This document shows positions 24,301 to 31,069 of a stretch of 64,000 nt of DNA, one piece after another. Source of the DNA: Fibrobacter sp. GTDB lineage: Bacteria > Fibrobacterota > Fibrobacteria > Fibrobacterales > Fibrobacteraceae. The notes beneath the pieces are model-generated. The model was not told where the DNA came from and ran no database searches. It saw only the letters and a program-made list of their open reading frames with translations. Both the position numbers and the translations under genes were made by a program. The stretch is from assembly GCA_024398815.1 (NCBI GenBank), contig JAKSIL010000004.1, forward strand, positions 1 to 64,000, written 5' to 3'. Numbering within the stretch: position 1 is the stretch's first letter; the number at the start of each line of letters is the position of its first letter.

Positions 24301-24468
24301 GGGGGTCCCGGGGGCAAAATCAAACGTTTTCAATTTACCCGCAACGCGCCTTCTCATCGCGTTCAGTTCTTCGTACGTCGTCTTCCTGGTTCCGTTGCAA
24401 TCGACAACGGCAATTTCTTTCGCATTTTTCTTCACAACCGCAATAAAGCGTTCAATCAATTTTTGCAT
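15400..24468 (-). CDS. Three-module nonribosomal peptide synthetase with terminal reductase
   Basis: The 3022-residue product has order A1-PCP1-C-A2-PCP2-C-A3-PCP3-R. A domains carry YTSGSTGKPKG (about 134), YTSGTTGKPKG (1159) and YTSGSTGVPKG (2186). Carrier serines are S510 (LGGESIK), S1540 (GLTSIS) and S2570 (GGTSLA). Both C domains have intact HHxxxDG (703-709, HHIVFDG; 1720-1726, HHIVSDG). The end is a short-chain NAD(P)H reductase with TGATGFLG (2667-2674) and YGQSK (2825-2829), which releases the chain as an aldehyde or alcohol. No epimerase, methyltransferase or thioesterase is seen. A1 lacks an upstream C domain, so it loads the first unit; its FAFIAF core-4 segment lacks the Asp that normally binds an alpha-amino group, whereas A2 (FDAG) and A3 (FDMS) have it. 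GAGGA lies 10 nt before the ATG. No phosphopantetheinyl transferase is found nearby. Confidence 0.93.
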   Translation of the reverse strand: MQKLIERFIAVVKKNAKEIAVVDCNGTRKTTYEELNAMRRRVAGKLKTFDFAPGTPVLILMDRNVEYVASYLGILSAGLACVPLSLEYPQDRIDYIKENCKSPLVLTEEFLADLDNYEPWEGMDVPDDCVAYIVYTSGSTGKPKGVVHPWNSLNRIDYADILYPDMGVKQVVGLNASFAFIAFAIFSNMVLTRGFTLHIVPSHVVRNREKLVKYYYEHKISTTFLTPSLLKNIHIDSPYLKSVICGGELLSNICPKPYKVFNMYGASEIALVTCFEVDKPYHIAPIGGPLGDREFVFADENGKVDKSLNEGELCVITHCATEYIGLPEKSERTFERMPDGRILYHTGDMVRHDDDGNYFYVSRKDWMVKINGQRVETLEVENVIKEIEGVENVAVKAFVDEDGQNYIVAYFVNKVGAEEIGEVQIRNGLAKKVPPYMIPRFFVKKKALPLTASGKLDRVSLEPPSVENYKVEYRAPANDAEKAVCEAISAVLNCGRVGADDDFFALGGESIKVLKLMDALKNAGFLVSAKDILQAKVVSKIAAAAKCVEISSDRGSVLNVAAKTSSSATLTVEDYWKRIPEITPLTDSQRGLYFESVEKPLSTMYNIPFALELPTSIDVEKFENAVKSVALMHPALFVTVSDEMGEPAMFFHAPECVVEHTEALSKDAALARFVRPFDLANGPLYRFEICKVGDSSLFLVDIHHIVFDGSSMKVLLGQIADVYAGGSAVAESFTQFDASRNEFGLKISRAYKAAQEFFKGEFEGFEWEEMLIPDKAGNPGEMSSDIVVTKADADLSTRAVEHFVRKNGVTESSLFLAAFAYALSKFSGTDESNFITVNNGRHDDGLMDTVGMFVRTIPLRFDIPDGKVVAEFLQDVQNKLFDSMEHDCISFGELVENYGVRFDVSFVYQSDLLSEVKLGDALVMPEELKVNDCQANLIGMLLKTESGYEMHSHFKDSLYSREFIENLNEMVFEIVKGMLACERLDEIQVVSTDARHFIDNFNNTDLPKAKFQTVNEVFEAVVKKAPEKTALVFKENHYTFAKLDRLTRNLAAFVNGKKIGKDDFVAVLVPRSDNMVIAAWGAIRAGAAFQPLDPTYPAERLNYMVQDSHAKLLIADRNLVGLVNEYKGDVLFVNEIAGLPDAPDFCVMPNPEDALTMIYTSGTTGKPKGCVLENRNLAAFFRNHCQIMEMDENTRFASYASFGFDAGVMDVVTVPMAGGTLYVVPDEIRLDLDKLNEFFCANEITHGFMTTQLGRMFATETKCKTLKAFQVGGEKLVPFNPPKNFRFVNGYGPCETMAYICHHDVCDNSPIQPIGVPSGDTKLYVCDKVGRMLPAGAVGELCIAGAQVGRGYLGLPEKTASVFVENPFTKNAKYARMYKTGDVVRLLPQGKIEFIGRRDGQVKVRGFRIELTEVEEVIRRFEGIKDATVAAFDDPAGGKFLAAYVVSDGVVDVQKLNEFICNEKPAYMVPAATMQIPAIPYNQNQKVNRRALPEPKRGNSGDNAKAETETQRKIFEIAAGILGHDNFGVDTNLFYAGLTSISTLKFNLALSKAFGKPMKITDVRENNTVRLLEKFLVGAVSSASVGAILSTASEKLSRYPLMQNQMGVFVECQMNADSVDYNIPTLFKISEKLDIEKLKSAVVKAVDAHPYIKATLATSEDGSVCAVRNDDVVAAVEIVDVAELPANGDLVKPFTLIGSPLYRIKIFKTQKGNFLFMDVHHIVSDGTSTGVFINDINRAYAGESIETENFTGFEAALEEVDLRKSEKFTAAEKYYETLLSGCNTESLPAKCPERSATAVGEVSSATAVVAYFHGSLGEKSAAVTEFCKKRNVTQNAFFNAAFSLTLSKFIRNESVAYCTVYNGRNDSRLFESFAMLVKTLPVSSEINTKATVVSFVESMQKQLMDSMANDIYSFAEISRKFGLKSDIFFNYQGDNFNFDNIGGENAELVACEVDAAKAPVSFEVFLEKGVYNVTVTYRTDYFCKEFMESFVGALMQAATSFTQCETLNQVSLMTAEERVKFDEMNATDMPFENVPPQNLFERWVERNPEKIAVEDLAGSLTYAELEAKANGVANVLVERGVLANDIVGMIIERTVNVPVLEFGILKSGGAFLPMLPSYPDDRIDFCLQNAGSKFVITSRDIAEKRKELFSEDKPYKLLVLEDLIAAGKTTRPQVDISLNQLAYCIYTSGSTGVPKGVMIEHHSISNFVQTNPFKQIMDVAEKLLCISSISFDMSLIEAFYALCRGKTAYIAADEEIHDIEKLCNAFVKNNVDAVVMTPSFASSLLSVSEFEKVVTNLKGFLLGAEAFPPALYSKLKSLNPDLLVQNGYGPTECTVACAFKILSSGENITIGGPISNTKFYVMDDCGHLLPRYAVGELMICGECVGRGYVKLPEKTAAAFVEVNGFRAYHSGDLVRINRDGEVEFGGRADNQVKLRGFRVELDEIESVMQQFEGVTQAKVIVRNNGTEDFLAGFFIANKQISLEELTAFLKKKLTYYMVPSAMMQLEKMPMTANGKLDKKALPEIRPVARERKKRVPKKSLEERILEIFQSALHVDECYSDDNFFEIGGTSLAASKVVMQLKSAGYKIEYQDIFDHQTAEELAEYLESLGGAGSNAVGGNSAAAISAEGDSEPGFIKTAPEIAEVLKCNSMEFAAETEREPLGTVVLTGATGFLGVHVLKELLELETGRIYCLMRKGHFDDPVERLKTTLVYYFEDDFAEAFKNRITVVEGDITDEKLPEIFKEIAFDTLINCAACVKHYANDSSIEFVNVHGVENLIALCKAHNAKIIQISTTSVPGVHNDDTYKVNLRMPENQLFVVDDMNNQYGQSKYKAELLVFNAIREGVRGKVLRAGNLMGRASDGEFQTNAHTNAFLNALRGFVAIGKSPISHSTDPMSFSPIDSTAKAMVLLAGTNDKFTAFNVDSRWTIDEMKLIDVVNQCGLKITPVDDKEYYDDFYRMMGDPVMNEKVSALLTNDRPDLHVVNTDNRFTANVLYRLGFAWPFVDDAYLERVIKSLDTLDFFA

Positions 24469-24659
24469 AGAGAAAATTTCCTCATATTACATTCATTTTA
24501 CAAAGTATATTTTTTCGTAAAAGAAAATTTAAAGAATTTCAAAACCACCTGTTTTTACAGGACAATTATCAATTCGAAGCCTTTCTAAAAAACAATTGGT
24601 AAAAAAGGTCTCTTTTTTCACTACCCAAAACACCATCCATTTTCTATCATTGGCGGCAA
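24469..24659. other. Divergent promoter region, NRPS and TSUP genes
   Basis: This AT-rich 191-bp region separates the two divergent genes. CCTGT-TTTT-ACAGG (24548-24561) is a short palindrome near its centre and could be an operator. TATACTTTG (minus strand, about 24500-24510) is a possible NRPS -10. No other structure is evident. Confidence 0.4.
24645..24652 (+). promoter_or_regulatory. -10 element TATCATTG before TSUP gene
   Basis: TATCATTG lies 7 nt before the ATG at 24660, with no Shine-Dalgarno sequence, again suggesting a leaderless message. Confidence 0.45.
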
Positions 24660-25388
24660 ATGGAAATTTCGACCATTCTCATGTTATTCGCATTCTGCTG
24701 CGGAGCGAGTTTCGTGCAGCGTGTAAGCGGTTTCGGCTTCGGGATTTTCGTCATGACGATGTTCCCGCACATCATGCCGAGTTACGGCGAGGCGACCGCA
24801 CTTTCCGGGCTACTATCTATGGCGCTTGCCGCATACGTTGTCTTCCGCATGAGGAAATACGCGGCGTTCAAAAAGCACATTCCACTCCTGATTACATTTT
24901 TCATCGTCAGCTATTTTTCCATCGAATACGTGAGCGGCCTCGACGATAAGTTCCTCAAGCAGATTCTCGGTGGCGTGCTTATTTTTGCAAGCATCTACTT
25001 CTTTTGCATCAGCGACAAAATCAAGTTGAAGCCGAGCCTTCCCGTGCAGATTTCCATGGGCACACTGAGTGGCGTTATGGGCGGCATATTCGCGATGCCA
25101 GGTCCCCCGGCAGTCCTCTACTACACCGCTTCCGAACAAACTAAGGAAAGGTACCTCGCCGGCATCCAGGTTTATTTTCTCATTTCAAACATAATGATGG
25201 CAGCCTTCCGATTCAAGGCGGGCTTTGTCACATCAGCGGTCGGTTACGCCTGGTGCATTGGAATCGTGGGAGTCGTGCTCGGCGCTTTCGTGGGTGCAAA
25301 AGTATTCAAGCGCATTCCGAACAAGATTCTCAGAAAGGTGGTTTACGCCTACATGGCCGTTAGCGGCGTGATTGCGCTGATTGGGTAG
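24660..25388 (+). CDS. TSUP/TauE-SafE family permease
   Basis: The 242-residue protein has seven to eight hydrophobic helices and two similar halves, each opening with a Gly-rich helix: FVQRVSGFGFGIFVM (about residues 18-33) and MGTLSGVMGGIFAMPGPPAVLYY (about 123-145, given by its key GxxSGxxGG-PGP pattern). These are signatures of the TSUP (TauE/SafE, formerly DUF81) family, which moves sulfite, sulfonates, sulfoacetate or other small organic anions across the inner membrane. The substrate cannot be read from sequence. It is divergent from the NRPS gene, and a link to NRPS product export is possible but unsupported. Confidence 0.85.
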   Translation: MEISTILMLFAFCCGASFVQRVSGFGFGIFVMTMFPHIMPSYGEATALSGLLSMALAAYVVFRMRKYAAFKKHIPLLITFFIVSYFSIEYVSGLDDKFLKQILGGVLIFASIYFFCISDKIKLKPSLPVQISMGTLSGVMGGIFAMPGPPAVLYYTASEQTKERYLAGIQVYFLISNIMMAAFRFKAGFVTSAVGYAWCIGIVGVVLGAFVGAKVFKRIPNKILRKVVYAYMAVSGVIALIG

Positions 25389-25397
25389 ACGGATTAA

Positions 25398-25425
25398 GTT
25401 ATGAATTATGAGTTATGAATTATTA
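25398..25425. repeat. ATGAATT-type low-complexity repeat
   Basis: TTATGAATTATGAGTTATGA and following bases repeat a (T)TATGAAT/G unit about three times. The same words occur at 36525-36612. It lies between TSUP and the aconitase promoter and holds no gene. Confidence 0.65.
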
Positions 25426-25468
25426 GAGGAAAACGCTTCTTTCGTCTATCGTCCTTCCCCTATTTTTC

Positions 25469-25476
25469 TACATTTG
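25469..25476 (+). promoter_or_regulatory. -10 element TACATTTG of aconitase gene
   Basis: TACATTTG matches TAnnTTTG exactly. It lies 34 nt before the ATG, and AAAGGAAAC provides a ribosome site, so this gene has a normal leader of about 28 nt. Confidence 0.55.
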
Positions 25477-25510
25477 TTCCCATAAATTTAAAGTCTAAAA
25501 AGGAAACAAC

Positions 25511-27784
25511 ATGCTTTTTAATTTCGACATGATTCAGGCCGCTTACGCCCGCATTCCGGGTCGTGTGGCAGAAGCCCGCAAGCAACTCGGCCGCCCGCTC
25601 ACCTTGGCCGAAAAGATTATCTACAGCCACTTAATCGATGGCGCCGAAAAGAAGACTTACGTTCGCGGCACTGACTTTGCCGAATTCCACCCGGACCGCG
25701 TGGCCATGCAGGATGCCACCGCCCAGATGGCTCTTTTGCAGTTCACAACAGCCGGCAAGGCTCGCGTCGCCGTTCCGAGTTCCGTGCATTGCGACCACTT
25801 GATTATCGCTCGCGAAGGTGTCGAAAAGGATCTCCCGCGCGCCAAGGAAGAAAGCAAGGAAGTGTACGACTTCCTCCAGTCCGTCTCTGCCAAGTACGGC
25901 ATTGACTGCTGGCTCCCGGGTGCAGGCATCATCCACCAGGTGGTGCTCGAAAACTACGCCTTCCCGGGCGGCATGATGATTGGTACCGACTCCCACACGG
26001 TGAACGCCGGCGGTCTCGGCATGCTCGCCATCGGTGTTGGCGGTGCTGACGCCGTGGACGCCATGGTCGGCCTCCCTTGGGAACTCAAGTACCCGAAGAT
26101 GATCGGCGTGAAGCTCACCGGCAAGCTCCAGGGCTTTGCAACAGCCAAGGACATCATCCTCAAGCTCGCAGGCATTCTCACGGTGAAGGGCGGTACGAAC
26201 GCCATTATCGAATACTTCGGCGAAGGCGCACGCAGCCTCTCCGCAACAGGCAAGGCAACGATTGCCAACATGGGTGCAGAAGTCGGCGCCACTTGCTCCA
26301 CCTTCGGTTACGACGATTCCATGAGCCGCTACCTCAAGGTCACCGGCCGCGCCGATGTCGCCGCCGCTGCAGACAAGATTGCAGAACACCTGAAGGCCGA
26401 CCCGGAAGTGGAAGCCAATCCGGAAAAGTTCTTCGACCGCGTCGTGGAAATTAACTTAAGCGAACTCGTGCCGCATTTCAACGGCCCGTTCAGCCCGGAC
26501 CGCGCATTCGCCGTGACCGACATGGCAGAAAGCCTCAAGGCCACAGAAACCAAGCCGGAATCCACTCCGATTGTTTCTGCAGCCCTCATCGGTTCCTGCA
26601 CGAACTCCAGCTACGAAGATTTGTTCATGGCCGCCAACATGATCAAGCAGGCCCTCGCGAAGGGTCTTACCCCGAAGTGCCCGCTCCTCATCAACCCGGG
26701 TAGCGAACAAGTGCGCTACACCGCCGAACGCGACGGCCTCATCGACTTGTTCAAGCAGTTTGGCGCCACCATCATGACGAACGCCTGCGGCCCTTGCATT
26801 GGCCGTTGGGACCGCGCCGGCGCCGACAAGAAGGAACTGAACACTATCGTCCACAGCTTCAACCGCAACTTTGCAAAGCGCGCCGACGGCAACCCGAACA
26901 CGCACGCATTCGTCGCCTCCCCGCTCATGGCCGTGATCGCCGCCCTCTCGGGCGACATCCGCTTCAACCCGATGACCGACACCCTCGTCAACAACGAAGG
27001 CAAGGCCGTGAAGCTCGATCCGCCGGAACAGTGCGAACTCCCGCCGAAGGGCTTCGAAGTGAAGGACGCTGGCTACCAGGCTCCCGCCGCCGACGGTTCC
27101 TCCATCACCGTGACCATCAACCCGCAAAGCAAGCGCCTCCAGGCTCTCGCTCCGTTCGCTGCATGGGACGGTAACGACATCATGGGCGCCCCGATTCTCA
27201 TCAAGGCGAAGGGCAAGTGCACCACCGACCACATTTCCATGGCCGGCCCGTGGCTCAACTACCGCGGTCACTTGGAAAACATTTCGAACAACATGCTCAT
27301 CGGCGCCGTGAACGCTTTCAACGGCGAAACGAACAAGGTCATGTGCCAGTGCGGAAGCATGCAGGAAGTCCCCGCCCTCGCCAAGATTTACAAGGAAAAG
27401 GGCACGGGCTCCATCGTCATCGGTGACGAAAACTATGGCGAAGGAAGTAGCCGCGAACACGCCGCCATGGAACCGCGCTTCCTCGGCGTGAAGGCCGTGA
27501 TTGTGAAGAGTTTCGCCCGTATTCACGAAACGAACCTCAAGAAGCAGGGCATGCTCGCCCTCACGTTCGCAAATCCCCAAGACTACGACAAGATTCAGGA
27601 ACAGGACGTGTTCGATATCGTCGGCCTCACGGAATTCGCTCCGGGCAAGCCGTTCACGCTCGTCATCCACCACAAGGATGGCTCTAGCGAAAACGTGACG
27701 CTCAACCACACCTACAACGAACAGCAGTGGGCATGGTTCAAGGCAGGCTCCGCCCTCAACCTGATCAAGCAGGCAAACAAGTAA
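25511..27784 (+). CDS. acn: Aconitate hydratase, mitochondrial-type
   Basis: The enzyme interconverts citrate and isocitrate in the TCA cycle through a 4Fe-4S cluster. Cluster cysteines are visible in [10 protein letters not shown] (about residue 364) and in [10 protein letters not shown] (CxxC, about 428-431). Substrate-binding segments include [22 protein letters not shown] and [22 protein letters not shown]. The 757-residue length and the order of domains fit the mitochondrial-type aconitases also found in Bacteroidota rather than AcnB. AAAGGAA lies about 6 nt before the ATG. Codons are strongly biased to the GC-ending set, as expected for a highly expressed gene. It is monocistronic, with its own promoter and terminator. 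Confidence 0.96.
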   Translation: MLFNFDMIQAAYARIPGRVAEARKQLGRPLTLAEKIIYSHLIDGAEKKTYVRGTDFAEFHPDRVAMQDATAQMALLQFTTAGKARVAVPSSVHCDHLIIAREGVEKDLPRAKEESKEVYDFLQSVSAKYGIDCWLPGAGIIHQVVLENYAFPGGMMIGTDSHTVNAGGLGMLAIGVGGADAVDAMVGLPWELKYPKMIGVKLTGKLQGFATAKDIILKLAGILTVKGGTNAIIEYFGEGARSLSATGKATIANMGAEVGATCSTFGYDDSMSRYLKVTGRADVAAAADKIAEHLKADPEVEANPEKFFDRVVEINLSELVPHFNGPFSPDRAFAVTDMAESLKATETKPESTPIVSAALIGSCTNSSYEDLFMAANMIKQALAKGLTPKCPLLINPGSEQVRYTAERDGLIDLFKQFGATIMTNACGPCIGRWDRAGADKKELNTIVHSFNRNFAKRADGNPNTHAFVASPLMAVIAALSGDIRFNPMTDTLVNNEGKAVKLDPPEQCELPPKGFEVKDAGYQAPAADGSSITVTINPQSKRLQALAPFAAWDGNDIMGAPILIKAKGKCTTDHISMAGPWLNYRGHLENISNNMLIGAVNAFNGETNKVMCQCGSMQEVPALAKIYKEKGTGSIVIGDENYGEGSSREHAAMEPRFLGVKAVIVKSFARIHETNLKKQGMLALTFANPQDYDKIQEQDVFDIVGLTEFAPGKPFTLVIHHKDGSSENVTLNHTYNEQQWAWFKAGSALNLIKQANK

Positions 27785-27807
27785 GCAATTTATATAGAAA
27801 CTAAAAG

Positions 27808-27836
27808 TGCCGTTCCTCAAAGGAGCGGCATTTTTT
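27808..27836 (+). terminator. Aconitase terminator
   Basis: TGCCGTTCC (27808-27816), loop TCAAA, GGAGCGGCA (27822-27830), then TTTTTT; one G-T pair in the stem. Confidence 0.88.
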
Positions 27837-27879
27837 ATACAAAAAAGTCTCAATTTAAAACAAACGCATACTTTTTTTT

Positions 27880-27887
27880 TAGATTGC
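27880..27887 (+). promoter_or_regulatory. Possible -10 element of NSS gene
   Basis: TAGATTGC lies 42 nt before the NSS start. It is a partial match to TAnnTTTG; AAGGAT lies just before the ATG as a ribosome site. Confidence 0.35.
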
Positions 27888-27929
27888 TAAAGAGACGGTT
27901 CATGCAAGCCGCAAATCAAGGATAAAAAA

Positions 27930-29636
27930 ATGAGCAATCGTGAAAACTGGGGCTCCAAACTCGGCGTGATTCTCGCAGTCGCGGGTTCTGCCGTAGGTCT
28001 TGGAAACTTCCTCCGCTTCCCCGTGCAGGCTGCCACAAATGGCGGCGGTGCATTCATCATTCCCTACCTCATCGCCTTCCTCTTCCTCGGCATTCCCCTC
28101 GCCTGGATGGAATGGACGCTCGGTCGCTATGGCGGATACCACGGCTATGGTACCGGTCCCAGCACATTCCACATCATTTTCCACAAGAGGAAATGGTGGG
28201 CCAAGCACCTCGGTTCCCTAGCCCTCATTCCGCCCATCTTCATCATCTTCTACTATGGATTTATCCAGTCCTGGATTCTCGCGTTCGCCTTCTACTCGGC
28301 AACCGGAACCTTGATGGAAGTCGTGGCCCAGGGTCCCGAAAAGATGACGGAGTTCTTCGGCAACTACATCATGCTCAAGACATGCGTCGGCGGAATTCCC
28401 GTAGCCATCATCTTCTTCCTCATCACATTTGCCGCTAACATGGCCGTGCTCAGTTTCGGTGTGCGCAAGGGCATTGAACGCGCGAACAAGATTTGCATGC
28501 CGATTTTGCTCATCCTCGGCCTTATCCTCGTCGCCCGCGTGCTTACGCTCCCCGGAATCGGCAAGGGCCTCGCCTTCATGTGGAACCCGGACCTTTCCGA
28601 ACTTTCGAACCCCAAGGTATGGATGGCTGCTGCAGGCCAGGTGTTCTTCACCATGAGCCTCGGCATGGGCATTGTGTTCTGCTATGCAAGTTACCTCAAG
28701 CCCAAGGAAGACTTGGCACTTTCGTCTTTGACCGCTAGTGCCACCAACGGATTCGCCGAAGTGATTATCGGCGGTACAGTCGTGATTCCCATGGCAGTCC
28801 TCATCGCCGGCGCGAACATCGAAGAATGTGCAAAGCTCGGCACCTTCGGCCTCGGTTTCCAGACTATGCCGTACGTTTTCGGAACGCTTCCGCTCGGCGG
28901 ATTCCTCCAGACGGTTTGGTTCGCCATGCTGTTCTTCGCAGGCATCACGAGCGCCATTTCCATCATCCAGCCGCTCATCAGTTTCTGTGAAGACGACTTG
29001 AAATTCTCCCGCAAAAAGTCCGTGACAACGGTCAGTACCGTCACGTTCATCGGAAGCCTCGTCGCTGTATTCGGCCTTGCCGCCGGCGCTGTCGACGAAC
29101 TCGACTTCTGGGGCGGTACCTTCCTTATCGTGTTCGTCGGCATGATCCAGGCCGTCATTTTCAGCTTCGTGCTCGGTCGCCGCAAGGCTACCAACCCGCA
29201 AGAATTAATCTACGAAATCCCTACCGAAGAATTAGATGAAAAGGAGAACGTCGCCTTCGCCGCCATGAACGATGGAAGTCAGATAAAACTTCCACGCTTC
29301 TTCAGGCCCATCATCCAGTACGTATGCCCGGCCTACCTCATCATCCTTTTGATTTCTTTCACCTACACGAATGGCCTCCCGATTATCACCTTGAGCAACG
29401 TCCCTGCAGACGCTCAAGTGACATTCCTCGGCCACACGTTCTCCCAAATTGGTTTCACATGGGGATTCCGCGGATTCCTGTTGCTTCTCGCCATTCTTTT
29501 GAATGTCGCCATCGCCTACGCTTGGCGTAAGGGTGGTACGGCAGAACGTGGTCGTGACGACAAAATCAAGAAGATGCCCATAGGCAATTCCGATGAACCC
29601 AGCGCAGTCGAAGCTGCCAACGAAAAGGAGGCGTAA
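27930..29636 (+). CDS. NSS-family sodium:amino-acid symporter
   Basis: The 568-residue protein has about 12 transmembrane helices. Helix 1 carries AGSAVGLGNFLRFP, the unwound substrate/sodium site of neurotransmitter:sodium symporters, followed by NGGGAFIIPYL in helix 2. It imports an amino acid with Na+; the identity is not visible. About residues 410-455 form a longer cytoplasmic loop, and the C-terminus is charged. The stop at 29636 is followed after 2 nt by a 34-residue membrane peptide whose ribosome site AGGAGG lies inside the end of this gene. That pairing matches bacterial methionine/alanine importers of the MetP-MetS type, so those substrates are the best guess. Confidence 0.9.
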   Translation: MSNRENWGSKLGVILAVAGSAVGLGNFLRFPVQAATNGGGAFIIPYLIAFLFLGIPLAWMEWTLGRYGGYHGYGTGPSTFHIIFHKRKWWAKHLGSLALIPPIFIIFYYGFIQSWILAFAFYSATGTLMEVVAQGPEKMTEFFGNYIMLKTCVGGIPVAIIFFLITFAANMAVLSFGVRKGIERANKICMPILLILGLILVARVLTLPGIGKGLAFMWNPDLSELSNPKVWMAAAGQVFFTMSLGMGIVFCYASYLKPKEDLALSSLTASATNGFAEVIIGGTVVIPMAVLIAGANIEECAKLGTFGLGFQTMPYVFGTLPLGGFLQTVWFAMLFFAGITSAISIIQPLISFCEDDLKFSRKKSVTTVSTVTFIGSLVAVFGLAAGAVDELDFWGGTFLIVFVGMIQAVIFSFVLGRRKATNPQELIYEIPTEELDEKENVAFAAMNDGSQIKLPRFFRPIIQYVCPAYLIILLISFTYTNGLPIITLSNVPADAQVTFLGHTFSQIGFTWGFRGFLLLLAILLNVAIAYAWRKGGTAERGRDDKIKKMPIGNSDEPSAVEAANEKEA

Positions 29637-29638
29637 TC

Positions 29639-29743
29639 ATGGATGCTGAATTCACTACAGGCGGTCTGATTTTCATGCTCACTTCTTGGGCGGCAATCAC
29701 CGGACTTTGCGTATTCTGTTTCGCGAAAGTATTCAAGAAATAA
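29639..29743 (+). CDS. 34-residue NSS transporter small subunit (MetS-like)
   Basis: This small gene encodes one transmembrane helix (GGLIFMLTSWAAITGLCVFC) with a positively charged end, AKVFKK. AAGGAGG lies 7 nt before the ATG within the last codons of the symporter gene, so translation is coupled. Known small subunits of NSS importers (MetS, PF16951-like) are of this size, have one helix and lie directly after the symporter gene. The role, completing the transport complex in the inner membrane, is inferred from that precedent. Confidence 0.75.
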   Translation: MDAEFTTGGLIFMLTSWAAITGLCVFCFAKVFKK

Positions 29744-29801
29744 AATTCGCCCTCGATTCTTTTATCGACGGCAACGCAAAAAAAATCGCAAAAAAAATTC
29801 A

Positions 29802-29830
29802 GCGGTCTGTTCAAAACAGGCCGCGTTCTT
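29802..29830 (+). terminator. Terminator after NSS operon
   Basis: GCGGTCTGTT (29802-29811), loop CAA, AACAGGCCGC (29815-29824) is a 10-bp stem with one G-T pair, then GTTCTTTAT. It directly abuts the RidA promoter. Confidence 0.75.
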
Positions 29831-29832
29831 TA

Positions 29833-29840
29833 TATATTTG
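29833..29840 (+). promoter_or_regulatory. -10 element TATATTTG of RidA gene
   Basis: TATATTTG lies 29 nt before the ATG at 29870; TAGGA precedes the start codon as a weak ribosome site. Confidence 0.5.
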
Positions 29841-29869
29841 CTATAGGAAATTTCATCGTTAGGATTTTT

Positions 29870-30370
29870 ATGGATATCAAGAACAAAGTCGAAGAACTGG
29901 GTTACACCCTCCCCGAATGCCCCAAGCCTCTTGCCGCCTACGTGCCGGCGACCCGTTTCGGCGATGTCATCGCAGTTTCCGGTCAGTTGCCTTCGGTCAA
30001 CGGAGATTTTTCGGCCTACTGCGGAACCGTCCCTAGCGAACTTTCTGCCGACAAGGCTGTCGAAGCAGCGCGCATCTGCCTTTTGAACAATATCGCCGCC
30101 GCCATGACACTATTACAGCACGGCGAAACTATTAAACTCGTGCAAATGCAAGGCTTCGTGCAATCCGCAGCGGACTTCCACGAACAGCCCGCCGTACTGA
30201 ACGGAGCCAGCGAACTCGCCGTAGCCATTCTCGGTGAAAACGGCAAGCACGCCCGCACAGCTGTTGGTGTTGCAGCTCTTCCGAAGAATGCAGCCGTTGA
30301 AATCAGCTGCACATTCCAAGTCGTTCCCGAAGAAGTCAAATTCGCGGGAAGCATGAATTGGATAGGGTAA
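29870..30370 (+). CDS. RidA/YjgF-family protein
   Basis: The 166-residue protein is a single RidA-like domain of the slightly longer subgroup with an N-terminal extension. It contains VIAVSGQLPSVNG, KAVEAARICLLNNIAAAM, and HARTAVGVAALPKNAAVEISCTF; the last holds the conserved Arg (HAR) that binds carboxylates in RidA and the final strand. RidA proteins hydrolyse reactive enamine/imine intermediates from PLP enzymes; members of this subgroup are less well studied, so activity is inferred. It is followed by a palindrome (GCGAGCTA/TAGCTCGC, 30375-30398) and then the 215-bp repeats. Confidence 0.85.
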   Translation: MDIKNKVEELGYTLPECPKPLAAYVPATRFGDVIAVSGQLPSVNGDFSAYCGTVPSELSADKAVEAARICLLNNIAAAMTLLQHGETIKLVQMQGFVQSAADFHEQPAVLNGASELAVAILGENGKHARTAVGVAALPKNAAVEISCTFQVVPEEVKFAGSMNWIG

Positions 30371-30420
30371 GTTAGCGAGCTACGAGTGGCTAGCTCGCAC
30401 GCAAAACAGGTCCTCGGTCG

Positions 30421-31056
30421 TTCGTCATTGCATTCCTCACTACCCTGCGGAATGTTTTGCTTAGCGGCTATCCTCCTCTCCGCTCGATAATTGAGTGGTT
30501 GCTTTAAAGCCGTGAATTTCACTTCGTTCATTCACTCTTAACGAACATCTAAATAAGTCCGAGTCAATAAATAATGCTTGTTTGCTATATTGCGAGCTTC
30601 AAGGGTATCTCCCACAACAAAAAAGCCCTAAGTCGTTCGTCATTACATTCCTCTCTACCCTGCGGAATGTTTTGCTTAGCGACTATCCTACTCTCCGCTC
30701 GATAATTGAGGGGTCGCTTTAAAGCCGTGAATTTCACTTCGTTCATTCACTCTTAACGAACATCTAAATAAGTCCGAGTCAATAAATAATGCTTGTTTGC
30801 AATATTGCGAGCTTCGAGGGTATCTCCCACAACAAAAAAGCCCTAAGTCGTTCGTCATTGCATTCCTCACTACCCTGCGGAATGTTTTGCTTAGCGGCTA
30901 TCCTCCTCTCCGCTCGATAATTGAGGGGGTGCTTTAAAGCCGTGAATTTCACTTCGTTCATTCACTCTTAACGAACATCCAAATAAGTCCGAGTCGATAA
31001 ATAATGCTTGTTTGCTATATTGCGAGCTTCGAGGGTATCTCCCACAACAAAAAAGC
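30421..31056. repeat. Three tandem copies of a 215-bp unit
   Basis: The word TTCGTCATT begins at 30421, 30636 and 30851, an exact period of 215 bp twice over, and the third copy ends near 31056, short of a full unit. Copies differ at only a few positions. Each contains TCCGCTCGATAATTGAG, CTTTAAAGCCGTGAATTTCAC and GAGCTTC-AGGGTATCTCCC. On the minus strand inverted repeats such as GAATG/CATTC and GTGAAATTCAC could fold. Frames on the minus strand are open but shift between copies, so no protein is likely. I do not know the family; a repeated structured RNA or a recombination-amplified spacer are both possible. Confidence 0.85.
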
Positions 31057-31069
31057 ACACAAAAGTTTT

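Noticed and set aside
24660..25388. TSUP permease as exporter of the NRPS product
   Set aside because: Only divergent position supports it; TSUP proteins carry small anions, not peptides.
30421..31056. CRISPR array
   Set aside because: The repeats are 215 bp, contiguous, and have no unique spacers or cas genes.
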